Positions 12,001 to 26,300 of a stretch of DNA of 64,000 bases are shown piece by piece. The DNA comes from Mesocentrotus franciscanus (Eukaryota > Echinodermata > Echinoidea > Camarodonta > Strongylocentrotidae). The stretch is from contig CP137679.1 in assembly GCA_037976565.1 (NCBI GenBank), positions 6,291,710 through 6,355,709 of the forward strand. Reading direction: 5' to 3'. Each line of letters starts with the position of its first letter. Position 1 is the stretch's first letter. Position numbers and translations under genes: made by a program. The notes under the pieces are model-generated. The model was not told the DNA's origin. It did not search any database and saw only the letters and a program-made list of their open reading frames with translations.

Positions 12001-13820
12001 AAGAAAGCATTTATCTAGTTAAATAACAAGTTTTAATGCATTGATTTGATGCAAGAACTGTATAATACGTTGTAGTCACACTATGTACTGTTTTTAAATG
12101 ACTGTCTGATTTTCTTGTGAAAACTTTACTTTGAAAAATGATTATTGAAATTCAGAATACAACTATACATGGCCAGAGTAATCAAAATCCGAGCCTTGAT
12201 TTCATACCTCTATTCACGAAACTATATTGAAATCGCGGCAATTAATTAATTGATAGCAATTACAAAGTTTTGTTGAGTCTCTTCCACGAGACCACACACG
12301 ACCACACACGTACAGTGCAGTGCCACTGCTTTGACTCTCATGGTTCCGACAGCAGTGGCACTGTACTGTATGTGTGTGGTCGCATAACGTGCAAGAACTG
12401 TCACAATGATTTTCTCTGATATTCTTGTGAAGACTTTACTTTGTAAAATGATTATCAACATTCAGTAAAAATGGCCTCAAAATATGCTTTTATTTCATAC
12501 CTCTTTTTAACGAAAACTAGATAGACATCGCGGCAATCATGATGAAAATAGATTGCAATTTTGCAATGTTTCGCTATGGTTTAGCGAATCGTCTAGGTTC
12601 AGCTAATCACCCATCAAAACAAAATCGACTGCCAAGAACTCGGTCCCTTCGCTCTATCTCGCACCCGCAAAAAATTATGTGTTTTTGCATACGTGCGACA
12701 TGGTAAGGTAATGATCGAGTTATTTATGATCGAATTTGAGTACACGATTTTACACAGAGATTCAGCGCGCGTCGACCAAGAAATGCACAGTGAATTCGAA
12801 GCTAGGAGAGAGCGGCCGCTTGTTGTCATGCAGCAAACATGCGGGGCGATTTTGACCATTTCCTTTTTTTAAGTCGCCCCAGTAATCGGATTTTTGGCCT
12901 ATTTCGGGGGCTCTTATTGGTATTTCCGGCGCCCGCCGCCCCCCTTTTTTTCCCCTGAGTTTTGGTGCGGTAAACTGCTACAAAAAAGCCGCCACCCCTT
13001 TTTTTCTATGGCAACTATGCACAATAAAGGACTGCACATATTTTCTGCAACTCTGTGTTGTAAGAAAAAGAAATGTGAAGCGTATTACACTTAACATCAT
13101 CATGAAGAAAAAAAACACCATGGTTTTGCTTCGTCACATCTCAAGGAGCCTTGATAATTAATTCACTGTCCTTTAAATCTCCTCCCCTATAGGATAGAGG
13201 TCTCTTCTGAGCTTGTCGGTGAAGTCTATCATGTCGCCAAAGAATGGAAGGTTCCCCGCCTCAAGAAAGCTTGTGCCACGCACATGCTCGACAACATGAA
13301 CACCAGAAATTGCCTCGGTGAGAAAACCATTTTCATTTCTTTCACTCAAGCCCTATTTTTATTTCATTCACTCTATCCCATTTCCACTCAATTCCATTTT
13401 TTTCCTCACTCAATTTTTTTTTATTTCATTAACTCAATTCCATTTTTATTTCATTAACTTGATCCCATTTTTATTTTGTTCCCTCAATCCTGTTTACATT
13501 TTGTTTACTCAGTCCCATTTTTAGTTCATTAACTGAAGTCCATTTCTATCTCATTCACTGTGTGGTGGTGTTTTTCTGCAAAGAGCATTTATAATGAGAT
13601 TGTTTTCGTGGTGAGAGAAGTGTTGATAACTTGGACGAGAAGTGGGATAGATTTGATGAGATGTCCAAGTGTGTTGCCAGGAGTGATGACAAAATACACT
13701 ATGATATGATTGTATGCATTGTCTTGAGATCCCTAACACCCCCCTTCCCCCATATTTTCTCCCTGTGGTCTCTGTCTCTCTGTCTCTCGGTGTCTGTGTA
13801 TCTGTCTGTCTCTATCTCTC

Positions 13821-13858
<38 letters not shown>

Positions 13859-14208
13859 CTCTCTTTCTGTCTCTCCCTGTCCTTTTTTCCTCCTTTCTCT
13901 TTTCTGTATAATTCTCTCTATCTCTTCTCATTTTTCTGTGTTCTCTATATGTCCCACACACTATTTTTCTGTGTTCTCTTTTCCCTTTCTGTCTCTTGTC
14001 CTCCATCTATCTCCTTCTCATTCCTGCCTCTTCTGACTCTTTTTCATTTTCATTTCAATGTCTCCTCTCTATACAGTAGCCTTCTTTCCTTCCTTCTTTC
14101 CTTCCTTCCTTCATCTGTATTTCTGTTGTCTTTTCACCCTCGGAGCATTCATCCATTACATGTCTCTTCCTTTTTGTTATCTCTTAACCTTCCATTCTCT
14201 CTCCTCTC

Positions 14209-14242
<34 letters not shown>

Positions 14243-17200
14243 TGTTCCCGAAGTTCCTCTACACTAACTGCTTATCTCCTTACAACAAGCAACAGTTGCA
14301 TTATTAAAAAGAGATTGCGCTATCTAGCAAACCATGAAAGATTCATGCACTTAAGAAGACAAGATACACAATGTCCCTTTTAGCAACGTATCCAGAATGT
14401 CAGAGGTATAATTTACTCTAAAAGTAATGATAATATAATTAGCCTCATGCTGCTGTTCTTGCCAAGGTGCACCATCTACTTGTATGAGCATCATCAGTTG
14501 TTATTCCATGATCAATTACCGTACGGGTTATTTGCTTTGTTTCACAACACTGACTTTACTAATAGTGGAGGGTTAGAAACACATTTGTCCCGTGTGTACA
14601 CATTTGTGTAGTTTCCTCAGGGTCTGTGAAGCCTTCTCAATCTATTTGTTACTGTTACAGGTACTTTTGCCATAATAATTACCATATTGTGCAGCTAGAA
14701 AGTATTAGGATTTGCACAAAATTCAGCGTTATGATTTAATTACTGTTAATGACAGCCACTTTTGCTACAAAAACTTCTGTGTATTAAATTGTTATTTATT
14801 TCTTGTTGATGGCAGCTTTTGTGAATTGCAAAAATTCATTGTTGTGGTTCAATTTTAATATTTGCAGCATGAAACTTGCACAAGTCAAGACCTTTGAGTT
14901 TGACCTTTCATGAATTTTGCAGAAGTGCCTGGTTTTAGAGTAGATAAATGAGAATTGACAAGCTGAAAACATTTGCCTCTTTTGACCTTTCGTCAGTCAG
15001 AAGTATGAGAATGGTGAAGTTGAGAGCTGCGGTTAAACATTTCAAAGATGAAAGAGGGGTAAAATCATTTAGTTTAAGTCCTTTTTTTGTGTTCATTGAA
15101 TTTCAAAGAGAAATGCAAACTTTGAAAGTTGTACAATAATAATAATAATAATAATAGGCATTTGTATAGCGCCGTCTATCTAGACAATGCTATTCCGAGG
15201 CGCACAAGAAAAATAGAAAGAATCAGAAAGTTTGGACGAGAAAGTTTGGATGAGCGTCATAGTGCCAAGTACAGGTATTGTTAAAAAAGATAAGATTTCA
15301 GCTTGGATTTAAAGGTCTCTAAGGAAGTTATGATTCTCAAATTAAATGGTAAATTATTCCAAAGACAAGGTGCTGCAGATGAAAAGCCCTTTCACCACAG
15401 GCTACTCGTGTCTTTGGGATCTTAAGAAGATGCTGGTGTGATGATCTTAGGCTACGTGCTGGTGTATAAGGCATAACAAGGTTTTGTAAATAGTTTGGTG
15501 CTGCTCCGTTTACAGCCTTCCATGTGAGGAGAAGGATTTTGAATTCTATGCGCTTGCGGATTGGCAACCAGTGCAGCTTTTTGAGAACAGGAGAAATATG
15601 GTCATATTTAGATGTCCCTGATAAAACCCTGGCAGCTGCAAGAGTTGTTTCTAAATAACAAATACTTGTGCACAAAGTTTGGACTCCCAGAACTATAAAT
15701 AAATTATGAATATGCCTACTTACCGGCACTAGTAAAAATAAAACATTCATCACCTCCTCAACATCTTTCATAAAAAGAATAGAAATTGTTTTACATTATT
15801 GTTCAGCAAAAGTGACAATTGTTCAAAATTAACCTTAAAGTAAAAAGATTACAGCAATGCTTTTTGATAGTAGAATAGTTAACTATATATCGGGTTCGGG
15901 GATTCGGAATCAATAACTCTACCATTAAATTGAATTCTTTGCCAAGGGAAATGATGCACTGTAAGATCACCATTTGCAGGTTTTACTAATGGCCTTTGCT
16001 TCACCAAACTCTCTTTTCTCGCTGTCTCGGTGCAGAATGGAGATGTTTTTCTTTGTTTCGTCGCAATTCCCTACAGGAGAATTAAAATGCATTGCCAGCC
16101 TCATACTTCGTGACGGCCATTTATTGAATCCCATTTTAGGTTGATTACCCCGAGATGGATATGCCCTAGGAGGCGAGTCTCCAATTCATAGGCTCACTGA
16201 TTTTTATGCCTCCGCCCAATGAAGGTGGTGCCATAGGCATTATGTTTTGGGGTTGTCCGTACGTCCGTCCTTGATAAAAGTGATAATAATCGTTACTTTG
16301 AATGTTTCCAAGCAAGGAATTTTGGTAATCTTGTTCGATCTAACCTTCCCTTATGCAATGATACAAATTAAATCAATATTTAAAATTTTAAAGGGGAAAT
16401 GCTGTTCAATTAATGACATGAGCAGATTTTCAAATAACTCATACTTAGGCCAAAAAAAAAAAGTTGTTTGGTTGTCCTCGATTGCTTTTCTGGAGTAGGG
16501 GCGGGCGGGCGGATTTTTTTTTTTTTTTCTCCATTTGTTTTCTTCTTCATATGGACTCATTTCTTCCTATTTATTTTCATTTTTGTTCAAATCATGAAGC
16601 CAATATTATTATTATTTAAACACAAAAAGAATCCCGCCAAAAATCATGAATTGCCATGTCAATATTCATTTTCATTTTCGCTGCTTCGGAGGTAGTTTTC
16701 GGCTATAGCGAGGCAGTTTTTGTCTGTATGTAAAACGACGCACGTCTATAGGAGCGCGACGCGGCCGCTCGCTCGCCCGCCGCTTGTTCGCGGCGGAGCA
16801 GGTATCCCACGCCAGAGCTCGGGCGCCAAAAACTATCCCTGTGGTGATCCGACTACAATGATTTAATACGTGGGAGACACTATTGATCTTGCGATACACG
16901 AAAAATAGTGATCTAAATCTGAAAAATACTTGAAATACAGCTCAGGTTTTGGTACCCATCTTCCTTACAGACACGCGTAAGATATTCGATTTTTCAGATT
17001 CAGGTAGCGGGACTGCCGATTACATCGCTAAAATGTGATATTTAAGGATTCATTTTCTATTGCAAATGTGGTTCTCCTGTGACTCTGATATGTTTTGTAT
17101 GTGTGTGATATGTGTATTATGCTATGTATTTTAAAGTGATTTTACCACGCATACAACGGACCCACCGAAAACTGCCACCCGGCCGAAAACTCCCTCCTCT

Positions 17201-17324
17201 TCTCTATTAAAGACATAATTGCGTACTAAAAGGACCAAATTGGCGACGGGACACATTTTGAGCCTTGCAACATGCATAAAATGGTATGTTTGGCGTTTAA
17301 AATTGCTCCAAAATAAATGTATAT

Positions 17325-17362
<38 letters not shown>

Positions 17363-20300
17363 GAGCGGGCCGAAAATGAGGAGCGGGCGGTCGAGGACAA
17401 CCAAATGATTTTTTTTTTTTGGCCTTATCAGGACATGTCGAAACTCAAATAAAGGGGTCCAATTAATTTCCTGCAGATCAGATTCAAATACCGGTAAGGC
17501 TTTGGTATTTTCTCTAAAGCATCTAATTCTTTGTTTTTCCTTCCTTGCAAAGGGTGCTTAAAAAGAGGGTTTAGGGCAAGAAATCACTACCTGGTGATCA
17601 AATAAACCGTGAGCAGCTTCAATCTTAGGGCCATTATTGTATTCGGCCATATTGGTGTAGATTAGATCAAGCTTGGCACCCTGATGCATGGGTTTCTTCT
17701 CTCTCTCTATATATATATATTATATATGCTTTAATTTGTAGTTTTGTTTCAAATACATATCGGGCATGTGATTAAAATCACCCATAATGATTAATCATTA
17801 TGGGCGATCTGCTTAACAGTACACTTTGCCCACGGTAGAATATAGGTAGATATGTTGCAGCATCTGATCGTATTCTAGATGTTAGTGTTATGTGGTTGAT
17901 AAAGAGCAGCCAGGATGATTGGGTTAATTTATCTTGGGAGGCGCTTTGGTTGCATCTCGATCCAAATCGATTCTACATGGTTTTCCAAAAGCTTAGGGAG
18001 TACACTGAAGGGGACTGATGTACACTGTATGGATATAACATGCGACTCCACCACCAATGGTATGATCTCTATGACAACGGATTGGGGGATGATAGTTATG
18101 TATGGTTAACAAACAGTCGCTTTTTGTCCGTCAGTCCGTAAACCTTCCAACTTTCCTAGAAAACGCATGGCCGGATTTTAATCAAACACGGTAGGAATCA
18201 TCCTTGGGCAAGGGAGATCTAAATTTGTTTAAATAGGGTATGTAACCCCAAGGGGGCTTGAGGGCAGCCTTCAATATCCACTATTCAAACAGCAATGCAA
18301 GCAGTGCAAACTTTAAAATGCGTCAAATAATACTTAAAATAAGACCCGATTCCAAGTGACAGACATGATTTGCTGTCTGAAACATGTACATAGTGCTTGG
18401 GAGTGGTTCAGAGCTTTCACCCTTCCCCTCCGCATTAAAATGAAGACCCTCCCCCTCCTGTTATTTTGTCATGAAAATTACACCAGATAAGATGTATTCG
18501 AGCACCTAGCCACATAGGTATCCGCTGTATTTTTGCAAAAGTTGAGTGCTTGTTTCAACAAAATGGTTGTACTTTATCTGAATGAAGCCATTTCAGATTG
18601 ATGGAACCTGATCAAGGATTGGAGATGAGAAATACTTTCGAGATTTGATGCCAATTTGCTCCTTAGTGCCCTTGTTTGGACGGAAGATGCATGACTGTTT
18701 TGCCTGATGACTTTACAGAGACGCACATTGAACCTAAGAGAAAAGTAATATCGTTTTATTATCTATCGATCATTTGACAAAGAAGAGGTGGTTCATGAGC
18801 CGAGTTGTGATTGTGTGAGATGGCTGCGTGGCTTCGTCAAAAGAGAGTGTGAAAATGGACATGTTCACACCACGCACATGTTCTAAAAATATATAAATTG
18901 GTCAATAATAATATGCAAGAGGTTTTTTCTTCTTCACACTAGCATTTATTTATTTATTTATTTATTTCTGATATTTATACAGGGTGGCACATATCACCAA
19001 TTTGGTGGTCTTCCATGAGGCCCTGTTTGGTAATAATAAAACAAATAACAGCATCAAAAACAAAATAGATAAATACACAAGCATATAAACAGGTAAAATA
19101 CACATTAATTGGTATCCCCATGAAATAACTGATCATTCAAGAATCATCCTTGATCATTTACAAGAAATAGGTGAATGGAATTTTCAAATTAAATAAAAAA
19201 TTTACAAACGCTCATTTAATAATCTGATATAGCTTAACGCACGGGATACCAAAATTGTTATATACATATTTACATTCAATTGCTCTTTAACTAATACACT
19301 TAGGTTGTTTACAAGATAGCTGAAAATGGATACATTACATGTATGAATACTTGATATAACGATAACCATGTCAACCAAATTTCATAATTTTGCAAATAGG
19401 AAAAAAATGGTTAGCTTCGCACGAAACCCCAAAAGCATACTGGTATTTGGGTTGAGTGTCAATGAAGGAATGTACCATGAAGCTTATGCTTATCAGTATT
19501 CTTTGCTTAGCACTTCTCGAATCACTTAGAGAATTTGGTTAAAGAGTCCATACCAAGGGAGGAACAATGAATGTGGGTATGCTCTATTAAAGGTAATACA
19601 AAGTTTTGGTATGGGGTCATGAATTTGGTTCAAATAAAATAAAATAAAAAGTTACTCGCAATTTAAAATGGCGCCCGTGTCGGCTCATACACACTCTTGT
19701 AACCATGAAAGGGTGTATTTTTTACATGCACAGAAATTGTTAAAGTTGATATTCATAGAAGAGCCCTAAATATGGAGATATTCATATCTACAGAAAGCTT
19801 ATAAGCCATACAATGAGCTTGGATGACATTCAAACAATATAACACTTCCGAAAAAGCGAAATTAGGGTGAAAACAATCACCCTATTCTCTGGGATAAATT
19901 TGCCCTATTGTCATCCGAAACGGCCTTTAGCTGTGACGTAGGAAAAGGGAGGCGTGGCTAGTGTGCCACTTCCGGTGCGTAGTAGAATGCATGTATAACA
20001 TTATAAGGCTGAAAACACAGGTTCAACTTACATTCTTGGTTCTTGGTTGGTTGGTCCTCCAAAATACTCGTCTGAGTTTTAACTGGAGGTGCGGGTAGGG
20101 TGTATTAATTTGTAAATGGGGGGGACGTCAGGGCAATTTTGAATTTGACGGGGTCAGTTTGGGCGATAGTCTCCGGTTTAAGCTGGTTCCAATCACGCAC
20201 TGTTCTCATGAAGAAGGAGTTCGCGAATGTGTCCGTTCTTGAGTGGGTCTGTTGGAATTGCCTGTTATGCCCTCTTCTTTCTCTGGTCGTTTTAGGTTGG

Positions 20301-23300
20301 GTGAAGTCTTGATAGTCTACGTCCAGCTGCCCATACATCATTTTGTGGAGACGAGAGAGACGGTGTTGTTTGCGCCTTTCTTGTAGGCCTGAGTCATCAC
20401 GGGTTTTGCCGAACCCGGGTTTGACTTGGAATTTTCGGGCGGGGACCGGGTACCCGAACAGGAATTTTCACCATACTAAACATCGCGTGCATGCAGCGGC
20501 GGGAGTTAAGATTAAGTTGCTGTTCTAAATAATGCGACGGAAAAGACAGTTACTGCTTTCAAAACAATTAAATAATCAATTTAATTAAATAAATATGCTT
20601 TAAAAAATAAATGGATATCGTTTCAGTTGACGGTAGGTGTTTTTATCGCTCTAAAATTGAGGCTGCAAAATTATGGAAGGAATCATGCTTCGCGGTACTG
20701 AGCGCGTTCACAAACGGAAGTCAAAATATGACCCACTGAAGACTGACCAAGTTACGATAGTACCACACACAAGACCAAAATGCTGATCAGAATATCAAAA
20801 TTAAATCGTAATAGGCATTAATTTAATTGTCAAAATATCCACAAAATAATTACCCTTGATATTATGATGAAGGAAAATAAATTAAAGCTCTTGAAATAAC
20901 ATCGAAGTGCCTTTCGTTCGTTCTAAAAATGCGTGTATAACGGCAAGCTGAAGTTAGGAGTCAAGTTTTTCAAGCCCGCGTACCGTCATGAATGCAGACG
21001 GAAGTGCGAACTGATCTGAACAATAAGCATTAAACCAATTAAAAACATCACGTAACTCACTTTAAGGGACTACAGCACGACAAATTACCGTTAAATAATA
21101 ATTTGCTTTGACAAACAATACTATAGATATTCATAATATCTTACATTAATAATGATATTTCATGAGCTACGTACTCGATATCGAGTTCAGCTAGCCATCA
21201 TTTTGAAATGAGACGTAATTGTCATGCAGCGCAGTAGACTGTAGAGGGCAGCATGCAGCAGAGAGGAAAATATCACGTGATCTAGAAGAATGTCAATCGT
21301 TTCAGTGCAACCCTATGGGAAATCTGATTCCTTGTCATGTATCAAACCTATAGGGTTAATCTCCTAAATCTGTTGGAATATATCAAATCATTCCATTTTT
21401 ATGATGTTAGTCTCCTTCCCAGACGTTTATACTTTCCAGTTATTCAGCCCAGGTATATGCAATGTTTACGTCACTCCCATGGACATAGAATTGTTTACAT
21501 GTCTATAACTTCTCTCTTTCTCTATAATATAGTAAATATTTAATTCTATTTATGCTGGAAATATTAAATGAATCGTTGTCCATTGCATCTCTTTCTCTTG
21601 CTCTCTCTCTCCTCTCTCTTGCTCTGTTTCCCTTCCCTCTCTTGTTCTGCCCCTATCCTTCTCTTCCTTTGTCTTTGCATCTCTCTCTCTCTACCCTTTA
21701 ACTCTCTCCCTATCTCTGCCTCCCTCTACCTCGACCTCTTGCCTTGCCTCCCTCTTATTCTCTTGCTCTGTCTCCCTCTGCCTCTGCCCTTCCCTTTTTC
21801 TTCTCTCTCACCCTCTACCTCTCCCGCCTCTGGTTCTCGTTCTCCTTCTATTATGTCTTGTAATGTTCCTTAATTTTCTATAGCTCTGCTATTTGCCCTT
21901 TGGCCTTGGAACTCAAAATACGAATTTGCATATTATGACGTCAGCATATTTATGGAAAATTGATTGTATCTGTAAATATGGATCGATTTTCTTCCAAATT
22001 TTGCTATGTTGTAGCTAAGACAATTTTCTACAAGATCAGTTATTCAGATTACATAACAGACCACCTAATTCGTCCTCATGACGAATTCCATTTCTAGTTC
22101 TATATTTACTTTTTTTATTGTTTTTAGATCTCCATAAGGGCAACAAAGTCTTGCCAAAAATTATTGTTATTAAATCTCCGTACGGACTATTAAATCTTGC
22201 CAATAATTATTGTTTTCTTATCTCTGTGTCGGCAATGAAGTCCCCCCAATAATTATTGTTATTAAATCTCTGTACAGACTATTAAATCTTGCCAATAATT
22301 ATTGTTTTCTTATCTCCGTGTCGGCAATGAAGTCCCCCCAATAATTATTGTTTTTAGATCTCCGTAAGGGCAACAAAGTCTTACCAAAAATTATTGTCTT
22401 TGAATCTCCGTACGGACAATTAAGTCTTGCCAATAACTATTGTTTTCTGATCTCCGTGTCGGCAATGAAGTCCCGCCAATAATTATTGTTCTTAGATCTC
22501 CGTACGGGCAACAAAGTCTTGCCAATAATTATTGTTTTTATATCTCCGTACGGGCAACGAAGTCTTGCCAATAAGTATTGTTTTTAGATCTACGTAAGGG
22601 CAACATAAGTTTTGCCAAAAATTATTGTTTTTAGATCTCCGTACGGACAATTAAGTCTTGCCAATAAGTATTGTTTTCTGATCTCCTTGTCGGCAATGAA
22701 GTCCCGCCAATAATTATTGTTTTTAGATCTCCGTACGGGCAACAAAGTCTTGCCAATAATTTTTGTTTTTATATCTCCGTGTCGGCAATGAAGTCCCGCC
22801 AATAATTATTGTTCTTAGATCTCCGTACGGGCAACAAAGCCTTGCCAATAATTTTTGTTTTTATATCTCCGTGTCGGCAATGAAGTCCCGCCAATATTTA
22901 TTGTTTTTATATCTCTGTACGGACAATTAAGTCTTGCCAATAATTGTTTTTAGATCTCCGTACGGGCAACAAAGTCTTGCCAATAATTATTGTTTTTATA
23001 TCTACGTAAAGGCAACGAAGTCTTACCAATAATTATTATCCCCTCCGACGATATAGAAACGCTGCTGTCCGTCCTTCCTTCCTTCCGTGCATCCGTCCGT
23101 CTTGGTTCCGATCAATAACTTCAGTAATGTTTGACGGATTTTAATGCAGTTTGATATGAAGGTACATGGTATCAAAATACAGGCTAAGTTCGATTTTGGA
23201 GTATGTAGGTCAAAGGTCATAGCTCATTAAATATGCGAATCTGGTTTCCGATCGATAACTTTAAATGTTTGACGGATTTTAATGAAATTTTATATGAAGG

Positions 23301-26300
23301 TACATGGAATCAAAACACAGCCTAAGTTTGATTAGGAGTATGAAGGTCAAAGGTCATAGCTCATTAAATATGCGAATCTGGTTTCCGATCGATAACTTTA
23401 GTGATGTTTGACGGATTTTAATCAAATTTGATATGAAGGTACATGGTATCAAAACACAGCCTAAGTATAATTTCCGAGTATGTAGGTCAAAGGTCATAGC
23501 TCATTAAATATGCGAATCTGGTTTCCGATCGATAACTTTAGTAATGTTTGACAGATTTTAATGAAATTTGATATGAAGGTACATAGTATCAAAACACAGC
23601 CTAAGTTCGATTTCGGAGTATGTAGGTCAAAGGTGAAAGGTCATAGCTCATTAAATATGCAAAAACACCTAATTATATATGTGAAAATGTGGTTAACTTC
23701 CTTGCCTAGTAATATAGTATAGTCTAATGGAGGTAACTTGTTCTGACGTATATAGGCCATTTGTACCCTGCGAGGGGATGCTACGCTTTGCGTTGACGTT
23801 TCTAGTTGTTTTTTAGATCTCCGTACGGGCAACGAAGTTTTGCCAAAAATTGTTGTTCTTAGATCTCCGTACGGACAATTAAGTCTTGCCAATAATTATT
23901 GTTTTCTGAGCATGATTCCTTTCTTGCAGCCTCAATTATAGAGCGATAAAAAGACCTACCGTCAACTGAAACGATTTCAATTTATTTCTAAAGCATATTT
24001 CTTTAATTAAATTGAAATATAAGTTAGTGAATTGCATATTTTTAGTTCTTTATTGCAAAATATCAGTGTGAAATTTAATTTTGCCTATCAAGCTAGATCA
24101 GGCAGATTTCATTGTAATTACATGTACCTGTATGTTGACAACAGTCAATGGGGCGATTCTGTGCAGTGTTGCCCAAATGATATGTCTTTTATCCACTTTT
24201 TGTGACATTGTACTATTGATGGTGGTACTGAAGGAACCATAAGTCAGTGGTAATATCAAGATATTTTGTTTTAGAATGAAATACATTAATGAAAGTCATA
24301 TCAAAGACTGCTATGTTATGTCTATGGTCATATGCTCTTATGAGACATATTGCATTGCATCACCCATCGGTGAAAAGGTGTGCAGATTCAAGACAATCTG
24401 AAGCTACAAAAATAGAATTGACTCACATGAAAACTTGTTTTTCATGGATAATATCCATAATGATTTTATAAAATAATGAGGAGAGAAGGGGATAAACTGA
24501 TAATTAATTTTTGCACAAATGTCAACAATAAATGAGTATTTACCACAATAAATCAATGTATCTACCTATTATTTGCTAGTTTATCCAAACTACGCCACCA
24601 TCGAGAACTCTTTAAAAACATCACACTCGCGCATGCCCAACCCCCCGTACATCGCCTTCCCATAATTCCCGTGCGCACCGCACGCCCGCCATTCATCCTC
24701 TTTCTATTCTCGCCTACCGGTAGAGACATCGTATACAGCTGAGTCACATTAAAATCAAGGATTTTGTCCTTTTTTCGTTAGGCTTAGCTCTTTTTACGTA
24801 TTGAATTCCGTCCGCATTTTAATTACTATTAATTTGGTGGTACGGGTTCCCTAGTCACATTTTTATTTTGGCAGATATTTAACCTTAGTTTTCTGCCCGT
24901 AATTTCCTCATTCACGTCCATATTTTACAGGTTTCGGACGCCGCTACGTTAGGGCGTTGGGGCCTGGTGTTTCGGCCTTGTTGCTTGGGAGGGTTACGTG
25001 TAGGCTGGGCGGTTAATTTATTCCCTTGCCTATACGTCTCTCCTTGGCTCTCGCCCGCGGATCACCGCTTCAGCGGTGCGGCCTTTGTTCGTTCGTGATT
25101 GTTTGGATTTTATTTTTATCGTGCATGCCTGTTGGGTTGTGTTAGTTTGAGAAATAAACATTTTATTTGAAATTGTTTAACAGAAATTGTAGCGAGCGTC
25201 GGGTGTTACGCTCTCGCTCTTTGTTTTGTTTTTCTCTGTGTTTGTCCTTATGCAGGTTCGCGATGGACAGCTCGGAACCTGTTACTCGTGTCTCTCCTCC
25301 CGCAAGTGTTGCCGATGGCTCGAGAGGCGGGTAGGTTAGGAGCGCTCAAGCGTCTCCCGGACAGCATCTGTTCTGTTTGCCGTCCCGACTCCTAGAGTTG
25401 GGCTCAGTATCACAGATACAGTCGAGGCGGCCGGTTTACCGACCATTAGCCCCCGCACACAGGGCACGGGCGTCCGTGCCTGGGGAAAGAGTGCCGTCGC
25501 TGCTGCGACTTTTGACACTGAACCCGATCGCTGTCTCAGCTCAAGACAGTGGTGTGTGCAAATTGAGAGATTCCGCTGTACCAGCTGCAGCCTGCAATCC
25601 TCAAGAGCCGGTTCCCTCCCGTCCCAGACGGGTTGGGAGTCGTAAGAGACCGTCCGTCCTCCCCCTGGGAGCTTCCGACGATTCTCGAGTGTTACGCGAG
25701 TGAATCCGCCGCACCCGTGCCGCCTTGATAACTCAGGAGTACACTCTTGCTAGCTCTCTCGCTCCGTCACAGTCGGGTGCTTATGAGACAAGCAAAATAT
25801 ATCCGACCGCCTGCTCCGCAGTGCCGCCCGATATATCCGTATCGGACCGGACCCGGCGGTTATCTGATATCCGCCCGGTTTACCGACTCGGCCCGGATAC
25901 CAAACCGTTTTCGGATTCGGTCCCGGTTTCGGACCCGGATTACCGAGTCGGTTTCGATTTCGATCCCAGTTTACCAATTCGATTTCGAATTCGATCCCGG
26001 GTTTACCGGTTGGTGTAAGCCCCGGTTACCGGTCCGGTTTCCAGATATCCTTTCGGAGATCTGACTCACGATCACCCGCCATTGGTGTCTGAGAACCGTG
26101 AGAGTTATGCATAAGCCCTGAGTGACTAAGTTTGTGGTTGAGAGCAACTACAGTCACTCAGAGTGTCGTCGTTTATGCGACCACTGACACTCGGGCCTCA
26201 ATCACTGGCTTAACTTCAGACAGTGATGTGTGCTATTTGAGAGATTTGATTTGATTTGATTCCGCAGCACTCTGTGCAGCCTTGAATCCTCAGGAGTTGG

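Larger units (their letters stand above)
20567..24018. mobile_element. Composite element bounded by ~115-bp inverted repeats
   Basis: The arm at 20567-20690 reappears inverted at 23909-24018 (AATCATGCTT against GAGCATGATT; GACGGTAGGT against ACCTACCGTC; TATCGCTCTA against TAGAGCGATA). Between lie a second pyrimidine tract (21570-21860), the 46-bp minisatellite and a 141-bp array. It may be one long-TIR element later invaded, or two copies of a MITE in opposite orientation. No transposase is seen. Confidence 0.55.

Noticed and set aside
13631..14383. 250-codon open frame on the + strand
   Set aside because: Almost all Ser, Leu, Phe and Pro from a CT-rich microsatellite; stops are avoided by composition, not selection.
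22129..23040. CRISPR-like array
   Set aside because: Units are contiguous 46-bp tandem copies without unique spacers, in a eukaryotic intron.
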